DNA of 64,000 nucleotides from Bifidobacterium sp. ESL0704 (GTDB lineage Bacteria; Actinomycetota; Actinomycetes; Actinomycetales; Bifidobacteriaceae). Positions 10,901 through 19,021 of the stretch are shown piece after piece. Under the pieces are notes generated by a model. The model saw only the letters and a list, made by a program, of their open reading frames with translations, ran no database searches and was not told where the DNA came from. The stretch spans positions 310,001 to 374,000 of the forward strand of contig NZ_CP113929.1 in assembly GCF_029392075.1 (NCBI RefSeq), read 5' to 3'. The position numbers were made by a program, and so were the translations under genes. The stretch's first letter is position 1. Each line of letters opens with the position of its first letter.

Positions 10901-11107
10901 AAGCTGGATATCAAAAACAACCAGTCCGACTTGGTCAAGGCCGTGCTCAAAGAGCCACTGCCCATCACCCAGCTGCCGTTCACCGGAGGTGCGCGCTGGT
11001 TCGGGGCGATGCTGTTGCTTGCCGGGGTGACGGTGTTGCTGATTGCCACCTGCATCTCGTTGGTGTGGTTCCGTTCGCGCGGCCAGAGCGCCCGGCACAT
11101 GAGGTGA
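7916..11107 (+). CDS. Large LPxTG-anchored pilus-associated adhesin (putative tip or minor pilin)
   Basis: A secreted cell-wall protein of about 1,063 aa. A basic N-terminus is followed by a hydrophobic signal segment (CVFAGLIVLATLLATFNGSV) and a likely cleavage after ASA. The long ectodomain contains Ig-like or beta-sandwich stretches. One near residue 600 begins PAAPVVNPFPGYSDPKTRTV and another near residue 890 is VPPIVKVTSVNRSIG. The C-terminus has the sorting signal LPFTG, a membrane helix and an Arg-rich tail. The frame is open from 7796, but AGAGGTGA at 7903-7910 before GTG 7913 or 7916 suits the signal peptide better. It is followed by a pilin and a class C sortase, so a role as pilus tip or minor subunit is inferred from context. 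The ligand is unknown. Confidence 0.85.
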   Translation: MKGNDGYRRQEGLDAEHAQGVKRHHVAKAATCVFAGLIVLATLLATFNGSVLQTTASAASTTTTDSCSGDQYAKVWRSTECPTDPDGAFRKPVLYRLLAANNKIDTARDELRMDFVVRVAHDEVNPTAGSSPESIGMKIRYDFGDNKQTDSNGIPYPDYSHAMGYKNTYVDSSTSDTTAIKNANTWADNYDEYFTIPKIMHAGLYDYVTVSVQGDMNIQDETKAFWTNKDVKGNPGYNDGRSWRERVWVEVGPLATGSNNSVDNALSKNGWSWGNDNNSTTYHATDLLAQSPLAGDVSDSETVTAYPGTCYPSGVVSDFKTVHGCDIPNSWVGFDTDWPTLWSTRQANWGMSTDRGIAGPTTVRGNNKPPLTKPGVAPPNSFFVGWYNPALGVDSSDPCYQVTGFKYQWIGLKNNKWVPVDSLTPEALTVSNMPALGAGTNRTGFELRLPNAQGQLTSNISTGDFDKSVAFNSTKNYDGVAPAGQLIVPGAGNGSKAQYADGSIDFKKAKEDQHLDGYFKLVTWPVVNQACKATDPLRNPDPKTEGITDDMAKNNPSEVQAQIDKGWTIDTAYYDFDIARPAAPVVNPFPGYSDPKTRTVSGTGTKGYNVTVFAEDPKNPIDPEDVNNIKTRGREVGTVPVGDDGTWTIDDPLAINPDQQDQVRYHAWQADNTPVHVTSDFSNIEAARFQLSMNSNPSVKEVYAPHSSVAASGANAGKTSLPDGAKVIIKGDITSANHMNDKFSVFAVPQDKIMTASDTTGEDGSTTGSSDDTSNPVIIDGNNSMAPNGLHIPNAKYQLNCENFNNSAGSKDTTVDQLQDVKQIDGTGTTTSDGKPDPKNPARYQANWSCIVDPSVFPTKANPKGNVLYKVYAVLQDVVGGKPAIGRVVNRIIDMVPPIVKVTSVNRSIGVNGTVEMPEDATSPDIPDYVNSGGKSGAKVTVIWQDGSRSHAESEKDGTWHVDVPKGTWPGEFHVTAADRAGQLQSTYNTNSTGDKLDIKNNQSDLVKAVLKEPLPITQLPFTGGARWFGAMLLLAGVTVLLIATCISLVWFRSRGQSARHMR

Positions 11108-11414
11108 GTCGCGGGCTTGTGCCGATTGCCGTGAGGCTGATATCCTAGACGGCTTGCGTTGCATGTCAACGCAGATGCCAGACGATTTTCGGCTTCACGG
11201 CCGGCAAGCGGTGGCGAGGAGACGGCAGAGTCTTCCCGTTGCCTTTCCCGCAATAATAAGACAAATAAATAACGATTACTGCATAAACGAATACATTGCT
11301 GAACCATTAACGCAGCGATGCACGAAAGATTTGGTCCATGACCGCCGCCTTGCGGTTTGAGCGTTTGGACCGTTATGGAATGAAAAAGAAACCAATAAGA
11401 AAGGGTATCCTTCC
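11108..11414 (+). other. Spacer between adhesin and major pilin
   Basis: About 305 bp with no gene. A small stem pairs TGCGTTG (11155-11161) with CAACGCA (11167-11173), whose sequence resembles the family 2 arms. An AT-rich stretch (11255-11300) could hold a secondary promoter for the pilin, which needs more transcript than the tip protein. AAGAAAGGG sits before the pilin ATG. Confidence 0.4.
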
Positions 11415-13430
11415 ATGTTGTTTAATAAGACGATTCGCCGTGCGGCGGGGGTCGCACTTACGGCGGCCACGCTGCTCGCGCTGGCACCGTTCGGCGTCGC
11501 TAACGCAGCTGGTCAGGTCGATATCTCGACCAAAGACGATCCACGCATCACTATGCCGACCACGAAGCAGGAGACCATCGCCATCCATGGCGACAGCGCT
11601 TCGATGACCGGCCACAGCTTCGCCGCCGTCAAGATCGGCGACTATGCCTACGCCAGCGCCAACGGCGCAAAGCTCAGCGAGATCGGTGTCGAGACCAACG
11701 CCGACGTCAAGGACCTTGCGCAGTCTGCTCTGGACAGTGTCATCAAGCCCGCTGAGCAGGACGCCAAGTACAAGGGCAACCCGGTCGGTGAAGTCGCTTC
11801 CAAGTGGCTCGGCTACCACTCCAACACCGGCACCGACGAGGACAAGGTTTCCAACAGCGGCGCCAAGGCCGATGCCTGGGGCCGCGACGGCAACCTGCGT
11901 AAGTTCGTCACTGCTCTGGCCAAGGCCGAGCATGGCACCACCCACTTCTCCGATTTGGTGAAGAAGGCGGCTGCGACCAAGCCGGAAGACGTGAAGACCG
12001 ACAGCGATACTTCCAAGTCGACCGTCACCATTTCGGGTCTTGCTCCCGGCCTTTACGTGGTCGAGGACGTGACCGGGGAAGCGACGAGCGCCAGCACCAA
12101 GTCCGGCGTCAACTCCAACTCCATCCCGATGCTCGTGGGCACCGGCATCACCATCGATGCAAACACCAAGTACACCCAGATGGCAGACATGAGCGATCCG
12201 CTGGGCAGCATCGAGATGAAGAGCTACAACCCGACCATCGACAAGATGATTGTGTCCACCGACGCTTCGATCGGCGGAACCGTCGAGTACCAGCTCACCG
12301 GCCAGGTGCCGCTGACCACCGGCTTCGACCACTTCATCTACACGATGGTCGATACCCCTGGCAAGGGCCTGACCTACAAGCAGGGCAGCGAAAAGGTGAC
12401 CATCAACGACCAGCCGGTGGATGCCAAGAATTACACGGTCAAGACCGGCGCATCCAGCGCCGCTGGCCGCACGGGCGACACCGACTTCATCGACTTCGAT
12501 CTTTCCTCCATCATCATGAGCAAGGATTATACCTGGCAGGATCCGATCGTGGTCACCTACGAGATGACCGTCAACGACAACGCCGATGAGAACGACGGCC
12601 TGTCCAACGGCGTCTCGCTCTCCTATTCCAACGACGTCAACGACCAGACCAAGAATGCGGCCGCCACCGCCGGTGACGGCGGTGCCGTGAACTCCGGTGC
12701 CGACAACGGTTCCGTGGCCTCCGTTTCGCCGACCGACGGCGGAACGGGCGCGAAGATCCACTTCCGCCACTTCAGCCTGCTGAACGCCGACAAGCTCAAC
12801 GGCACCGCACTCACCGGTGCGCAGTTCACGATCAAGTCCGTGTCTCAGGGTGCGTCCACCCAGGACGACAGCGGGAACATCTCCTTCCGCAAGCTCGCCG
12901 ACGGCTCCTACAAGAAGGTCATCGCCCCGAAGGAGGGTGATAGCACGGTGTCCACGACGCTGGACGCAAGCAGCAAGGGCAAGATCACCGTCACCGGCCT
13001 CGGTGAAGGTGTCTATCAGATCGCGCAGACCAAGGAGGCGACGGATTATTCCCACTCCTTCCTGCCGGACTTCCAGGTGAAGCTTTCCGTGGATAAGACC
13101 ACTCCGCGTCCGTCCGATGCCAAGGTGACCAGCGACGTCCAGTTCCAGGTCAAGGTTACCAAGGGCGATTTCTGGGGCCTGACCAGCAAGGACGCGACGA
13201 CTCTGTTCACCGACGGCATCCACGATGGTACGACCATTGATTGGGCTCCGGCCGCAACTGTCGTCGAGAGCGCCAACAACACCAACGCCATCGTGGTGCG
13301 CAACGTCACCTCGATCTCGCAGCTGCCGATGACCGGTGGCGCGGGCGCGATTCTCGGCCTGCTCGTCGTCGTCGCGCTGATGGTGCTCACCGCGCTGCTC
13401 ATCACCGCGCGTCGCAAGATTCGCCAGTAG
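11415..13430 (+). CDS. LPxTG major pilin subunit (FimA/SpaA type)
   Basis: The probable shaft pilin, 671 aa. A Sec signal peptide (residues 1-31, ending GVANAA) leads to several SpaA/Cna-B-type domains. Elements consistent with isopeptide-bonded pilins are GLYVVEDVTGEAT, the segment SYNPTIDKMIV with a candidate pilin lysine, and an E-box-like VYQIAQTKEATDYSHS near residue 540. The C-terminus carries LPMTG, a membrane helix and a basic tail (ARRKIRQ). It lies between the adhesin and the sortase. Hairpins between it and the sortase probably lower sortase expression relative to the pilin. Assignment as major subunit rests on size, E-box and order. Confidence 0.9.
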   Translation: MLFNKTIRRAAGVALTAATLLALAPFGVANAAGQVDISTKDDPRITMPTTKQETIAIHGDSASMTGHSFAAVKIGDYAYASANGAKLSEIGVETNADVKDLAQSALDSVIKPAEQDAKYKGNPVGEVASKWLGYHSNTGTDEDKVSNSGAKADAWGRDGNLRKFVTALAKAEHGTTHFSDLVKKAAATKPEDVKTDSDTSKSTVTISGLAPGLYVVEDVTGEATSASTKSGVNSNSIPMLVGTGITIDANTKYTQMADMSDPLGSIEMKSYNPTIDKMIVSTDASIGGTVEYQLTGQVPLTTGFDHFIYTMVDTPGKGLTYKQGSEKVTINDQPVDAKNYTVKTGASSAAGRTGDTDFIDFDLSSIIMSKDYTWQDPIVVTYEMTVNDNADENDGLSNGVSLSYSNDVNDQTKNAAATAGDGGAVNSGADNGSVASVSPTDGGTGAKIHFRHFSLLNADKLNGTALTGAQFTIKSVSQGASTQDDSGNISFRKLADGSYKKVIAPKEGDSTVSTTLDASSKGKITVTGLGEGVYQIAQTKEATDYSHSFLPDFQVKLSVDKTTPRPSDAKVTSDVQFQVKVTKGDFWGLTSKDATTLFTDGIHDGTTIDWAPAATVVESANNTNAIVVRNVTSISQLPMTGGAGAILGLLVVVALMVLTALLITARRKIRQ

Positions 13431-13453
13431 TGCCGGTAGCGACGGATATCACT

Positions 13454-13562
13454 GGCGTTGTCGCTTCCTCTGACGTTTCAGGGGAGGCGACACCAACGCC
13501 ATCAATCGGATAGTCCGCTGATTTGTAGGAGACGGGATTCGGTAACGGGTCCGTCTCCTTAC
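13454..13562 (+). terminator. Two hairpins between pilin and sortase genes (partial terminator)
   Basis: The first stem pairs GGCGTTGTCGCTTCC (13454-13468) with the segment ending ACCAACGCC (13500). The second pairs AGGAGACGG (13528-13536) with CCGTCTCCT (13551-13559) and runs into TTACTTGTT. Their place inside a likely operon suggests attenuation, giving much pilin and little sortase. Confidence 0.65.
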
Positions 13563-13626
13563 TTGTTATGTATTGCCGATTCACGTGTGAATTGGCAGGT
13601 GTAAGCCAGGAAAAGAGGTGACGATT

Positions 13627-14943
13627 GTGTCGATAACCGGCAATTCAGGCCGTGGGCGACATCGGTCTCGTGGACTGCATCGGTCCCGTGGGCGGCATCG
13701 GGCCCATGAAAGTGCGCAGGAACGTATGTGGAAGCGTATGCGCGGCAAGAGACGGGTGTCAACGAATCGCACCGCTGCTACCGGCAATCCGGGTGGCGGC
13801 ATGATGCTGCGTGACGTGGGCGGCAGAGGTAGCCGAAACGCCTTGCCGTTGGGATTGCAGATGTTCGAGACGATTATCGATGGCAGTGCGGCCCGCATCA
13901 GCCCATGGCGCCGCAGGCTCGCCATCATCATCGATATGTTGATCGTCTGCTGCCTGGTGGCGCTGGTCGTGGCCATTTCATGGTTCCCGACCATCTGGCT
14001 GGTGCACGCCTACCGCGAGAACCAGGAGGTCAACGCCGCCGTCAACCGCATCGCGAAGTGGCCGCAGGGCAAGACCATCGATGAATATCGTCGCGCTCAG
14101 TCCTACAACAAGAAGGTCGCGGACTCGGGGCAGGCGACCTTGGGCGAATTCGCCGATCCGTTTGCCGATGCGGCCAGTGCGGGTGTTTCCGGGGCGTCCG
14201 GTGGTTCCGGCACGAACGGCAAAAAATCCAAAACCGTCCACAAACCCAAGCCGCAGAGCGAGAAAGACGCGGAATACCAGTCGCTTTTGAACGACGGCAC
14301 CGGCATCATGGGCACCATTCGTATCCCCAAGGTCTCGGTGAATCTGCCGATCTATCACGGCACTTCCGATGATGTGCTGCTCAAAGGCGTTGGGCATCTG
14401 TACGGCACGAGCCTACCGGTGGGTGGCAAATCCACCAACGCCGTCTTAAGCGGCCACCGCGGCCTGAGTACGGCACTGTTGTTCACGCGTATCGACGAGC
14501 TGCGCCCCGGCGATGTGTTTTATGTGCAGACCCTCAACCGCACCATGGGCTATCGGGTGGTCGACCGTCACGTCATCGACCCGAGCGATACCCATTTATA
14601 TAAGGTCGTTCCCGGCCGCGATTTGGTGACGCTGATGACCTGCACGCCCTACGGCGTCAACACCCAGCGTCTCGTCATCACCGGCACCCGCCAACCCATC
14701 CCGGACCCGATTCCCGACCCCAATAACGCCAAAGGAGATCCCGTGATCTTGGCGATATTGACCACCATCTCTCTCCTCGTCATCGGCCTCATCGCCGCGG
14801 TCTTGAGCCGTGTGCTTCGTCCTACGCGCCGTCCGTTCCCGGTTCGGCACGCGTCGCTTACGGGACTGCCGTCCTACAGACACCGCCGCCGAGAGGCAGC
14901 GCTTGCACGTCACGCGATTCTTTCCCAAGAGATTATGTACTGA
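13627..14943 (+). CDS. Class C (pilus-polymerising) sortase
   Basis: A membrane transpeptidase of about 438 aa that links LPxTG pilins into a polymer. The catalytic core has GTIRIPKVSVNLPIYHG, the His in LSGHRG, the Cys in TLMTCTPYG and the Arg in NTQRLVITG. One membrane helix precedes the core (near residues 95-120) and one follows it (ILTTISLLVIGLIAAVL), as in class C enzymes. The start is taken at GTG 13627 behind GAGGTGA (13614-13620); GTG 13618 is possible. The roughly 90-residue N-terminus before the first helix is very basic and partly repetitive (GRHRSRGLHRSRGRHRAH), which is unusual. A terminator follows. Confidence 0.93.
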   Translation: MSITGNSGRGRHRSRGLHRSRGRHRAHESAQERMWKRMRGKRRVSTNRTAATGNPGGGMMLRDVGGRGSRNALPLGLQMFETIIDGSAARISPWRRRLAIIIDMLIVCCLVALVVAISWFPTIWLVHAYRENQEVNAAVNRIAKWPQGKTIDEYRRAQSYNKKVADSGQATLGEFADPFADAASAGVSGASGGSGTNGKKSKTVHKPKPQSEKDAEYQSLLNDGTGIMGTIRIPKVSVNLPIYHGTSDDVLLKGVGHLYGTSLPVGGKSTNAVLSGHRGLSTALLFTRIDELRPGDVFYVQTLNRTMGYRVVDRHVIDPSDTHLYKVVPGRDLVTLMTCTPYGVNTQRLVITGTRQPIPDPIPDPNNAKGDPVILAILTTISLLVIGLIAAVLSRVLRPTRRPFPVRHASLTGLPSYRHRRREAALARHAILSQEIMY

Positions 14944-14981
14944 GCGTTTACCGGCCGTCAGTTTTATGGTTTTATTGATTG

Positions 14982-15018
14982 TGTGGGTCATTGGCTTCGG
15001 TCGGTGACCCACATTTTT
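14982..15018 (+). terminator. Rho-independent terminator of the pilus operon
   Basis: TGTGGGTCA (14982-14990) pairs with TGACCCACA (15005-15013) and is followed by TTTTTG. Confidence 0.85.
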
Positions 15019-15100
15019 GCCAAAGGTATGATTCAGCTATTTCGTGGTAATAACAAGGTAATAATAGAGGATCATTTTCGAGGAACCCCCGAATATGAAG

Positions 15101-15125
15101 AAACCCCTTGAAAATCAAGGGGTTT
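15101..15125 (-). terminator. Terminator downstream of tRNA-Ser
   Basis: On the minus strand AAACCCCTTGA pairs with TCAAGGGGTTT across a short loop, six bases after the tRNA 3' end. This is consistent with termination of the tRNA transcript. Confidence 0.75.
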
Positions 15126-15130
15126 CGCGC

Positions 15131-15218
15131 TGGCGGAGAATACGAGATTCGAACTCGTGAGGCTGTTACACCAACACGCTTTCCAAGCGTGCGCCATAGA
15201 CCACTAGGCGAATTCTCC
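15131..15218 (-). tRNA. tRNA-Ser (anticodon GGA)
   Basis: An 88-nt serine tRNA with CCA encoded. The acceptor stem is GGAGAAT with ATTCTCC. The anticodon arm is CACGC-TTGGAAA-GCGTG, giving anticodon GGA, which reads UCC and UCU. It has the long variable arm typical of serine tRNA and a standard T arm (CGAG TTCGAAT CTCG). Confidence 0.97.
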
Positions 15219-15348
15219 AGCATGCATATTGCCAAGCCTGCAAGCAGACTCCACAACACACAACTTAACTAAAATACCATGAGCCCGCGAGGTTTGCAAG
15301 CCCCCGGTCGTCGGCGTGGCGGTTCAATGGTTTTTTGTATAAGCCAGC

Positions 15349-15606
15349 GTCAGAAAAGTGCAAGTTGGGGAACGCAGCCTGCACTTTTCTGACGGTAATG
15401 TGTGAAGTGTGCGTGTTGCGGGGCGTAATGTGCGCTTTTCTGACGGTAATGCGCGAAGTGTGCAAGTTGGGGAACGCAATGTGCGCTTTTTTGACGGTAA
15501 TGTGTGAAGTGTGCGTGTTGCGGGGCGTAATGTGCGCTTTTTTGACGGTAATACGCGAAAAGTGCGTTATGGATGGCGCTAACTGCACGTTTTGGGCAGT
15601 GACGTG
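15349..15606. repeat. Inverted-repeat array, family 3 (GTCAGAAAAGTGCA / TGCACTTTTCTGAC)
   Basis: The first unit is a perfect 14-bp inverted repeat: GTCAGAAAAGTGCA (15349-15362) with TGCACTTTTCTGAC (15380-15393). The element GACGGTAATG or GACGGTAATA then recurs at 15391, 15442, 15493 and 15544, exactly 51 bp apart. Interleaved GAAGTGTGC copies lie in the opposite sense. It fills much of the gap between tRNA-Ser and the small gene at 15760. A 90-codon frame across it is a by-product of the 51-bp (17-codon) period. Confidence 0.9.
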
Positions 15607-15676
15607 AAAAAAGTGCAGGTTCGATAGGCTGCGGCCGCTAATTCCGTGCTCTCTTAATTGGTCGAGGCATACAAAA

Positions 15677-15735
15677 TAACGCTATGCTCGCCGAAACCCT
15701 CCAATGGAAAAGAGTGCCAGCGAACATAGCGTTAT
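15677..15735. terminator. Hyphenated inverted repeat, possible terminator for the 15760 gene
   Basis: ATAACGCTATGCTCGC (15677-15692) is matched by GCGAACATAGCGTTAT (15720-15735) across a 27-nt spacer. It lies 24 bp past the stop of the minus-strand gene. It may terminate it or be a single unit of another hairpin family. Confidence 0.6.
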
Positions 15736-15759
15736 CGCATTTGCAAAGACTAGTTGTTT

Positions 15760-16161
15760 TCAGTCTTCCTTGAACTTGATGTCGAAGTTGCGCTCATAGT
15801 GCAGGAACATCGTGGCGCCGTAACGGTCGACATCGCGGTGGGTGAAGAGCATACGGATCGCAAACGCGGTCTGGGCGTCGTAAGGCAGGGACTTGAAAGC
15901 CGCGTGCGCGTCCCAGTTCGGCGGCGCGATGGCCTTGTCGGGGACGTAGGCATAGCCGTAGCCGTCCTCGTCGATATAGCCCATAAACGGCAAATCCCAA
16001 GCGTTATGGTCGGTCAGTTCCTTCTTGAAATCTTCGACTTTGGCAAGGGCGTCGTCCCCGATGCCGAATTTGCGGGCTACCTTGTTGGCTTCTGCGGTTT
16101 TCTCGGCTGCTGTTTGGCCGTACAGCCCCGGATCGACGACGATGGTTTTGTCATCTGCCAT
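15760..16161 (-). CDS. Conserved-looking small protein of unknown function
   Basis: A 133-aa soluble acidic protein with no signal peptide or membrane helix, and no family I can name. It starts MADDKTIVVDPGLYGQTAAE and continues with the aromatic-rich segments WDLPFMGYIDEDGYGYAYVP and FAIRMLFTHRDVDRYGATMF. GGAAAGGAA upstream of ATG 16161 supports this start over the longer frame from 16236. It is monocistronic, with a hairpin downstream and an AT-rich promoter region upstream. Its codon use matches the neighbouring genes, so it is likely real. An alternative I cannot exclude is a DUF family protein that I do not recognise. Confidence 0.75.
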   Translation of the reverse strand: MADDKTIVVDPGLYGQTAAEKTAEANKVARKFGIGDDALAKVEDFKKELTDHNAWDLPFMGYIDEDGYGYAYVPDKAIAPPNWDAHAAFKSLPYDAQTAFAIRMLFTHRDVDRYGATMFLHYERNFDIKFKED

Positions 16162-16932
16162 GATGCATTCCTTTCCTATCGACTTAATTGTCAATAGACA
16201 CAAGTTATTGTGTTTGACGGATGTTATAGTGAACACCGTTTTTATGCGAATAACTCATTCATTTTTTCCGACACTTTGACGTGCCGACTCATTCAGTGTA
16301 GCACATGAACGTTGGCTCGGAGTTTTGTGTTCTATAGAATGTGGCAAGATTGCCATTATTTGCCGGAATTCCGACAAAAAAATATGCAGTTGATGAATTG
16401 ATGGAACAGGAACGCCCAAAAGTTAACATTTAAAATGTTCGATTTAGTATAGAATCGGGTAGCATATATCGGTTTTGAAAAAGATTTCTTTCTTTGGTAT
16501 ACGGTTCCTGCCTTGCCGTTTCGTGGTGTTCGCCGCACCCGATTCCGGCCATGACAGGGTGCTTGAGGGCAAGGCCGCTGATGAGGGGTGAGTGGCGGAT
16601 GACAACTTCACAGCTGTGTTTTTCGGGACAAGCGCATTTCGACAGGTCGCTAAGCTACCGTTACGAATTCTTAACAGAAATGTGCCTAACTGTTATGATT
16701 TCGCTAAAATTCGGCTGCATATGCTTGTGCCTTTTCTCTTGACATTACTATTGCAGGTAATCAGACGAGCCTGCTCCTGGAAAAGAACAGTGCTCGTTTC
16801 GTCGGATAGAGATGGAATAAGAGTACAAAGATGGCAGATAGGTCAGAGCGGAAGCCATTGCGCAATGGGGATGCGGCAAACGCAGGCAAGTCGGATTTCC
16901 CATTGAGGCGTGCTTGTTCAATGGGTGGCAGG
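16162..16932. other. AT-rich divergent intergenic region
   Basis: About 770 bp between the divergent small gene and the GH25 gene. The part 16200-16480 is distinctly AT-rich and should hold promoters for both. Short frames of 60-104 codons cross it, but none has a good ribosome site or a recognisable product. The in-frame extension from 16831 to 16933 is discussed with the GH25 gene. Confidence 0.4.
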
Positions 16933-18900
16933 ATGAAAGACGGATGCATGAACGCAGCTATCAAGCTTGCGGCTGCACTGGCGGTACCGGTGTTGGGGCT
17001 GGCGTTGACCGCCGTGCCGGCTCAGGCTGCGAGCGACACGAACCTGAGCGGTTTGGGCTCGGCTGGTATTGGCTCCGTGGCTTCGGGCGCAGCGCCGGGT
17101 GCGCAGGGCAGCAATTCGGGTCTGAAGACCATCGGCAACCAGAAGGTGTCGCCGGCGGCCGATACGTCGAACGATGCCATGCCCGATAATCCAAGCCAGA
17201 AGCTGCCGGACAGGGTCAGCGCGGCCGTGCCCGATGACGCGACGGTGGTTTCCAAGGATCTAGCCGTGACCAAGGACGGCCAGATCAAGAATCTAGAAAC
17301 CGGCAAACCCGTCACCGACCCGAAGTTGGTCGGTACGCCCGACAAGCCCGCCGATCCGCTGGCGAAGACCGACGGCAAGCGGTTCATTCCGGTTGAGGCC
17401 AGCGAGGTGAAGCAGGCCGTCCAGCAGAACGGCGGTGATGCCAATGCCGCGGATTCGGCAAACAACGGCAGCAGCACGGGTGCTGGTGCTTCGACTTCGT
17501 CTTCACCGTCCGACATTCCCGGCAACGGTAATGCTTCTTCTGAGGCTTCAACGAGCGGTGATTCTTCTTCTGCAACCGAGAATAATGCCTCGGCTGTCTC
17601 TCGGCATTCTGAGCCAAAGGCAAATGACACAGCTTATGTTGGCACAGCAAAAGCACCTAACGGCAGCGTCCGCAATGCCGCCCTGCAGAACAATCAGTAT
17701 GGCGCGTATTGGGGTAGTTATAACAACACCCCATCGTTCTTTGAGCGCGGCGGCAAACTCTTCGCCCAGCAGGCCAAAGGCGTTGTGGATGTATCCGAGC
17801 ATCAGGGCACCATTGATTGGCAAACCGCTAAGCGTGCCGGAGTTGAAGGAGCCATCATCCGCATCAGTTTTGGCTGGGGCAATAGGCTTGATTATCAGGC
17901 ACAGCGCAATATCAATGAATGCAAACGACTAGGTATTCCTTTTGGGATTTACATGTATTCATACGCTTACGATTGGAGCTCTGCAAGGCAGGAAGGCCTT
18001 GATACGGTAAATAAACTTAAGAACCAACTTCACGTAAATCCTGGAGATTTGAGTTATCCGGTTTATTATGATCTTGAAAACTGGACATGGGAGGGTCATG
18101 CTCCGCCTACGAGTCCGGCTGTTTATGACGATATTGTCAACAATTGGTTCATGGCTGTTCAAACGAATGGTTATGGCAACGTCTCTGTATATTCCTACAC
18201 CTACTATCTCAATACTGCTCTGAATACCGGTAATATCCATTCAAGGACTCGTTGGGTGGCGAGCTATGGCGCCAGAACAGGTTTTAATTATCCGACCAAT
18301 GACCGTGGCTGGCAATATGCAGATAACAACAATATCCCCGGTATTGGCAACGTTGATGCAAATGCATTTGGCAACTATAACTATGTAAGTACGATCAATC
18401 TTCTGTGGCAGGTTCGTCAGGAGGATATCGCTGTAGGCGCCGCCGTTAATGGCCCGGGAAACCTGCAATACAAATGGCAATCATACAATGTGAATACTCA
18501 TGTCTGGACCACTTTCGCCGATTGGAATGGCGCCAATTGGGCTGGTTGGGCTGCCGAACCCGGTGATTATTGGTTGCACCTTGAGGTTCGTGAGGCGGGA
18601 AATCATCATCTCGTTGGTACAAAAACCATCGCATTCCGTTATTCGGCAGGTTATGCCGCGATTACGGGAACGTATGCGGGTTACCGTAGCAACGGTATCC
18701 TGCTCGGCATGAGCTCAAATGATCCTCGGGCCAGATATGTGGTGAAGATTTATGACTACAACGCCAAGCGTTGGGTTTCACAGTTCTCTGGTCAGTGGGC
18801 TACTTGGCAGCCGCGGCGTGGGGTCTATTGGACACATTACGAGCTCCATACTTCGGATGGCAGGCTTGCCGATACCCGAACATATACATTTGGAGTCTGA
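16933..18900 (+). CDS. Secreted GH25 muramidase (lysozyme) with C-terminal repeat domains
   Basis: A secreted peptidoglycan hydrolase. A signal peptide (NAAIKLAAALAVPVLGLAL, cleavage near AQA-AS) is followed by a Ser/Ala/Asn-rich linker to about residue 260. The GH25 domain follows: GVVDVSEHQGTIDWQTAKRA, GAIIRISFGWG, FGIYMYSYAYD, and YPVYYDLEN with the catalytic acids. Two C-terminal modules of about 70 residues with Tyr/Trp-rich strands (KWQSYNVNTHVWTTF, YVVKIYDYNAKRWVS) resemble GBS-Bsp-like or triple-tyrosine modules and may bind cell wall. The frame is open from 16831, but the signal peptide favours ATG 16933 or 16948; neither has a strong ribosome site. It could act in wall remodelling. 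A clear terminator follows. Confidence 0.88.
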   Translation: MKDGCMNAAIKLAAALAVPVLGLALTAVPAQAASDTNLSGLGSAGIGSVASGAAPGAQGSNSGLKTIGNQKVSPAADTSNDAMPDNPSQKLPDRVSAAVPDDATVVSKDLAVTKDGQIKNLETGKPVTDPKLVGTPDKPADPLAKTDGKRFIPVEASEVKQAVQQNGGDANAADSANNGSSTGAGASTSSSPSDIPGNGNASSEASTSGDSSSATENNASAVSRHSEPKANDTAYVGTAKAPNGSVRNAALQNNQYGAYWGSYNNTPSFFERGGKLFAQQAKGVVDVSEHQGTIDWQTAKRAGVEGAIIRISFGWGNRLDYQAQRNINECKRLGIPFGIYMYSYAYDWSSARQEGLDTVNKLKNQLHVNPGDLSYPVYYDLENWTWEGHAPPTSPAVYDDIVNNWFMAVQTNGYGNVSVYSYTYYLNTALNTGNIHSRTRWVASYGARTGFNYPTNDRGWQYADNNNIPGIGNVDANAFGNYNYVSTINLLWQVRQEDIAVGAAVNGPGNLQYKWQSYNVNTHVWTTFADWNGANWAGWAAEPGDYWLHLEVREAGNHHLVGTKTIAFRYSAGYAAITGTYAGYRSNGILLGMSSNDPRARYVVKIYDYNAKRWVSQFSGQWATWQPRRGVYWTHYELHTSDGRLADTRTYTFGV

Positions 18901-18935
18901 AAATCTGTTATAAAGCTTTACTCCATTGTGGCAAA

Positions 18936-18990
18936 TAAATGGGTTGGAATCCGAATCACTGGTTCGGGTCCCAACCCATTTTTATTTTGT
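18936..18990 (+). terminator. Rho-independent terminator after the GH25 gene
   Basis: AAATGGGTTGG (18937-18947) pairs with CCAACCCATTT, followed by TTATTTT. The loop contains a second small stem (CCGAATC/GGTTCGG). It can also end transcription from rmlA on the opposite strand. Confidence 0.85.
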
Positions 18991-19021
18991 GCCTATCTTG
19001 CGAACGGCATAATAAAAAAAT

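Noticed and set aside
11373..13223. 616-codon minus-strand frame in the pilin gene
   Set aside because: The pilin has a signal peptide, E-box and LPMTG on the plus strand; the antisense product is Val/Gly/His-rich without motifs.
15335..15607. 90-codon frame with CAFLTVMCEVCVLRG repeats
   Set aside because: It is generated by the non-coding 51-bp (17-codon) array and has no ribosome site.
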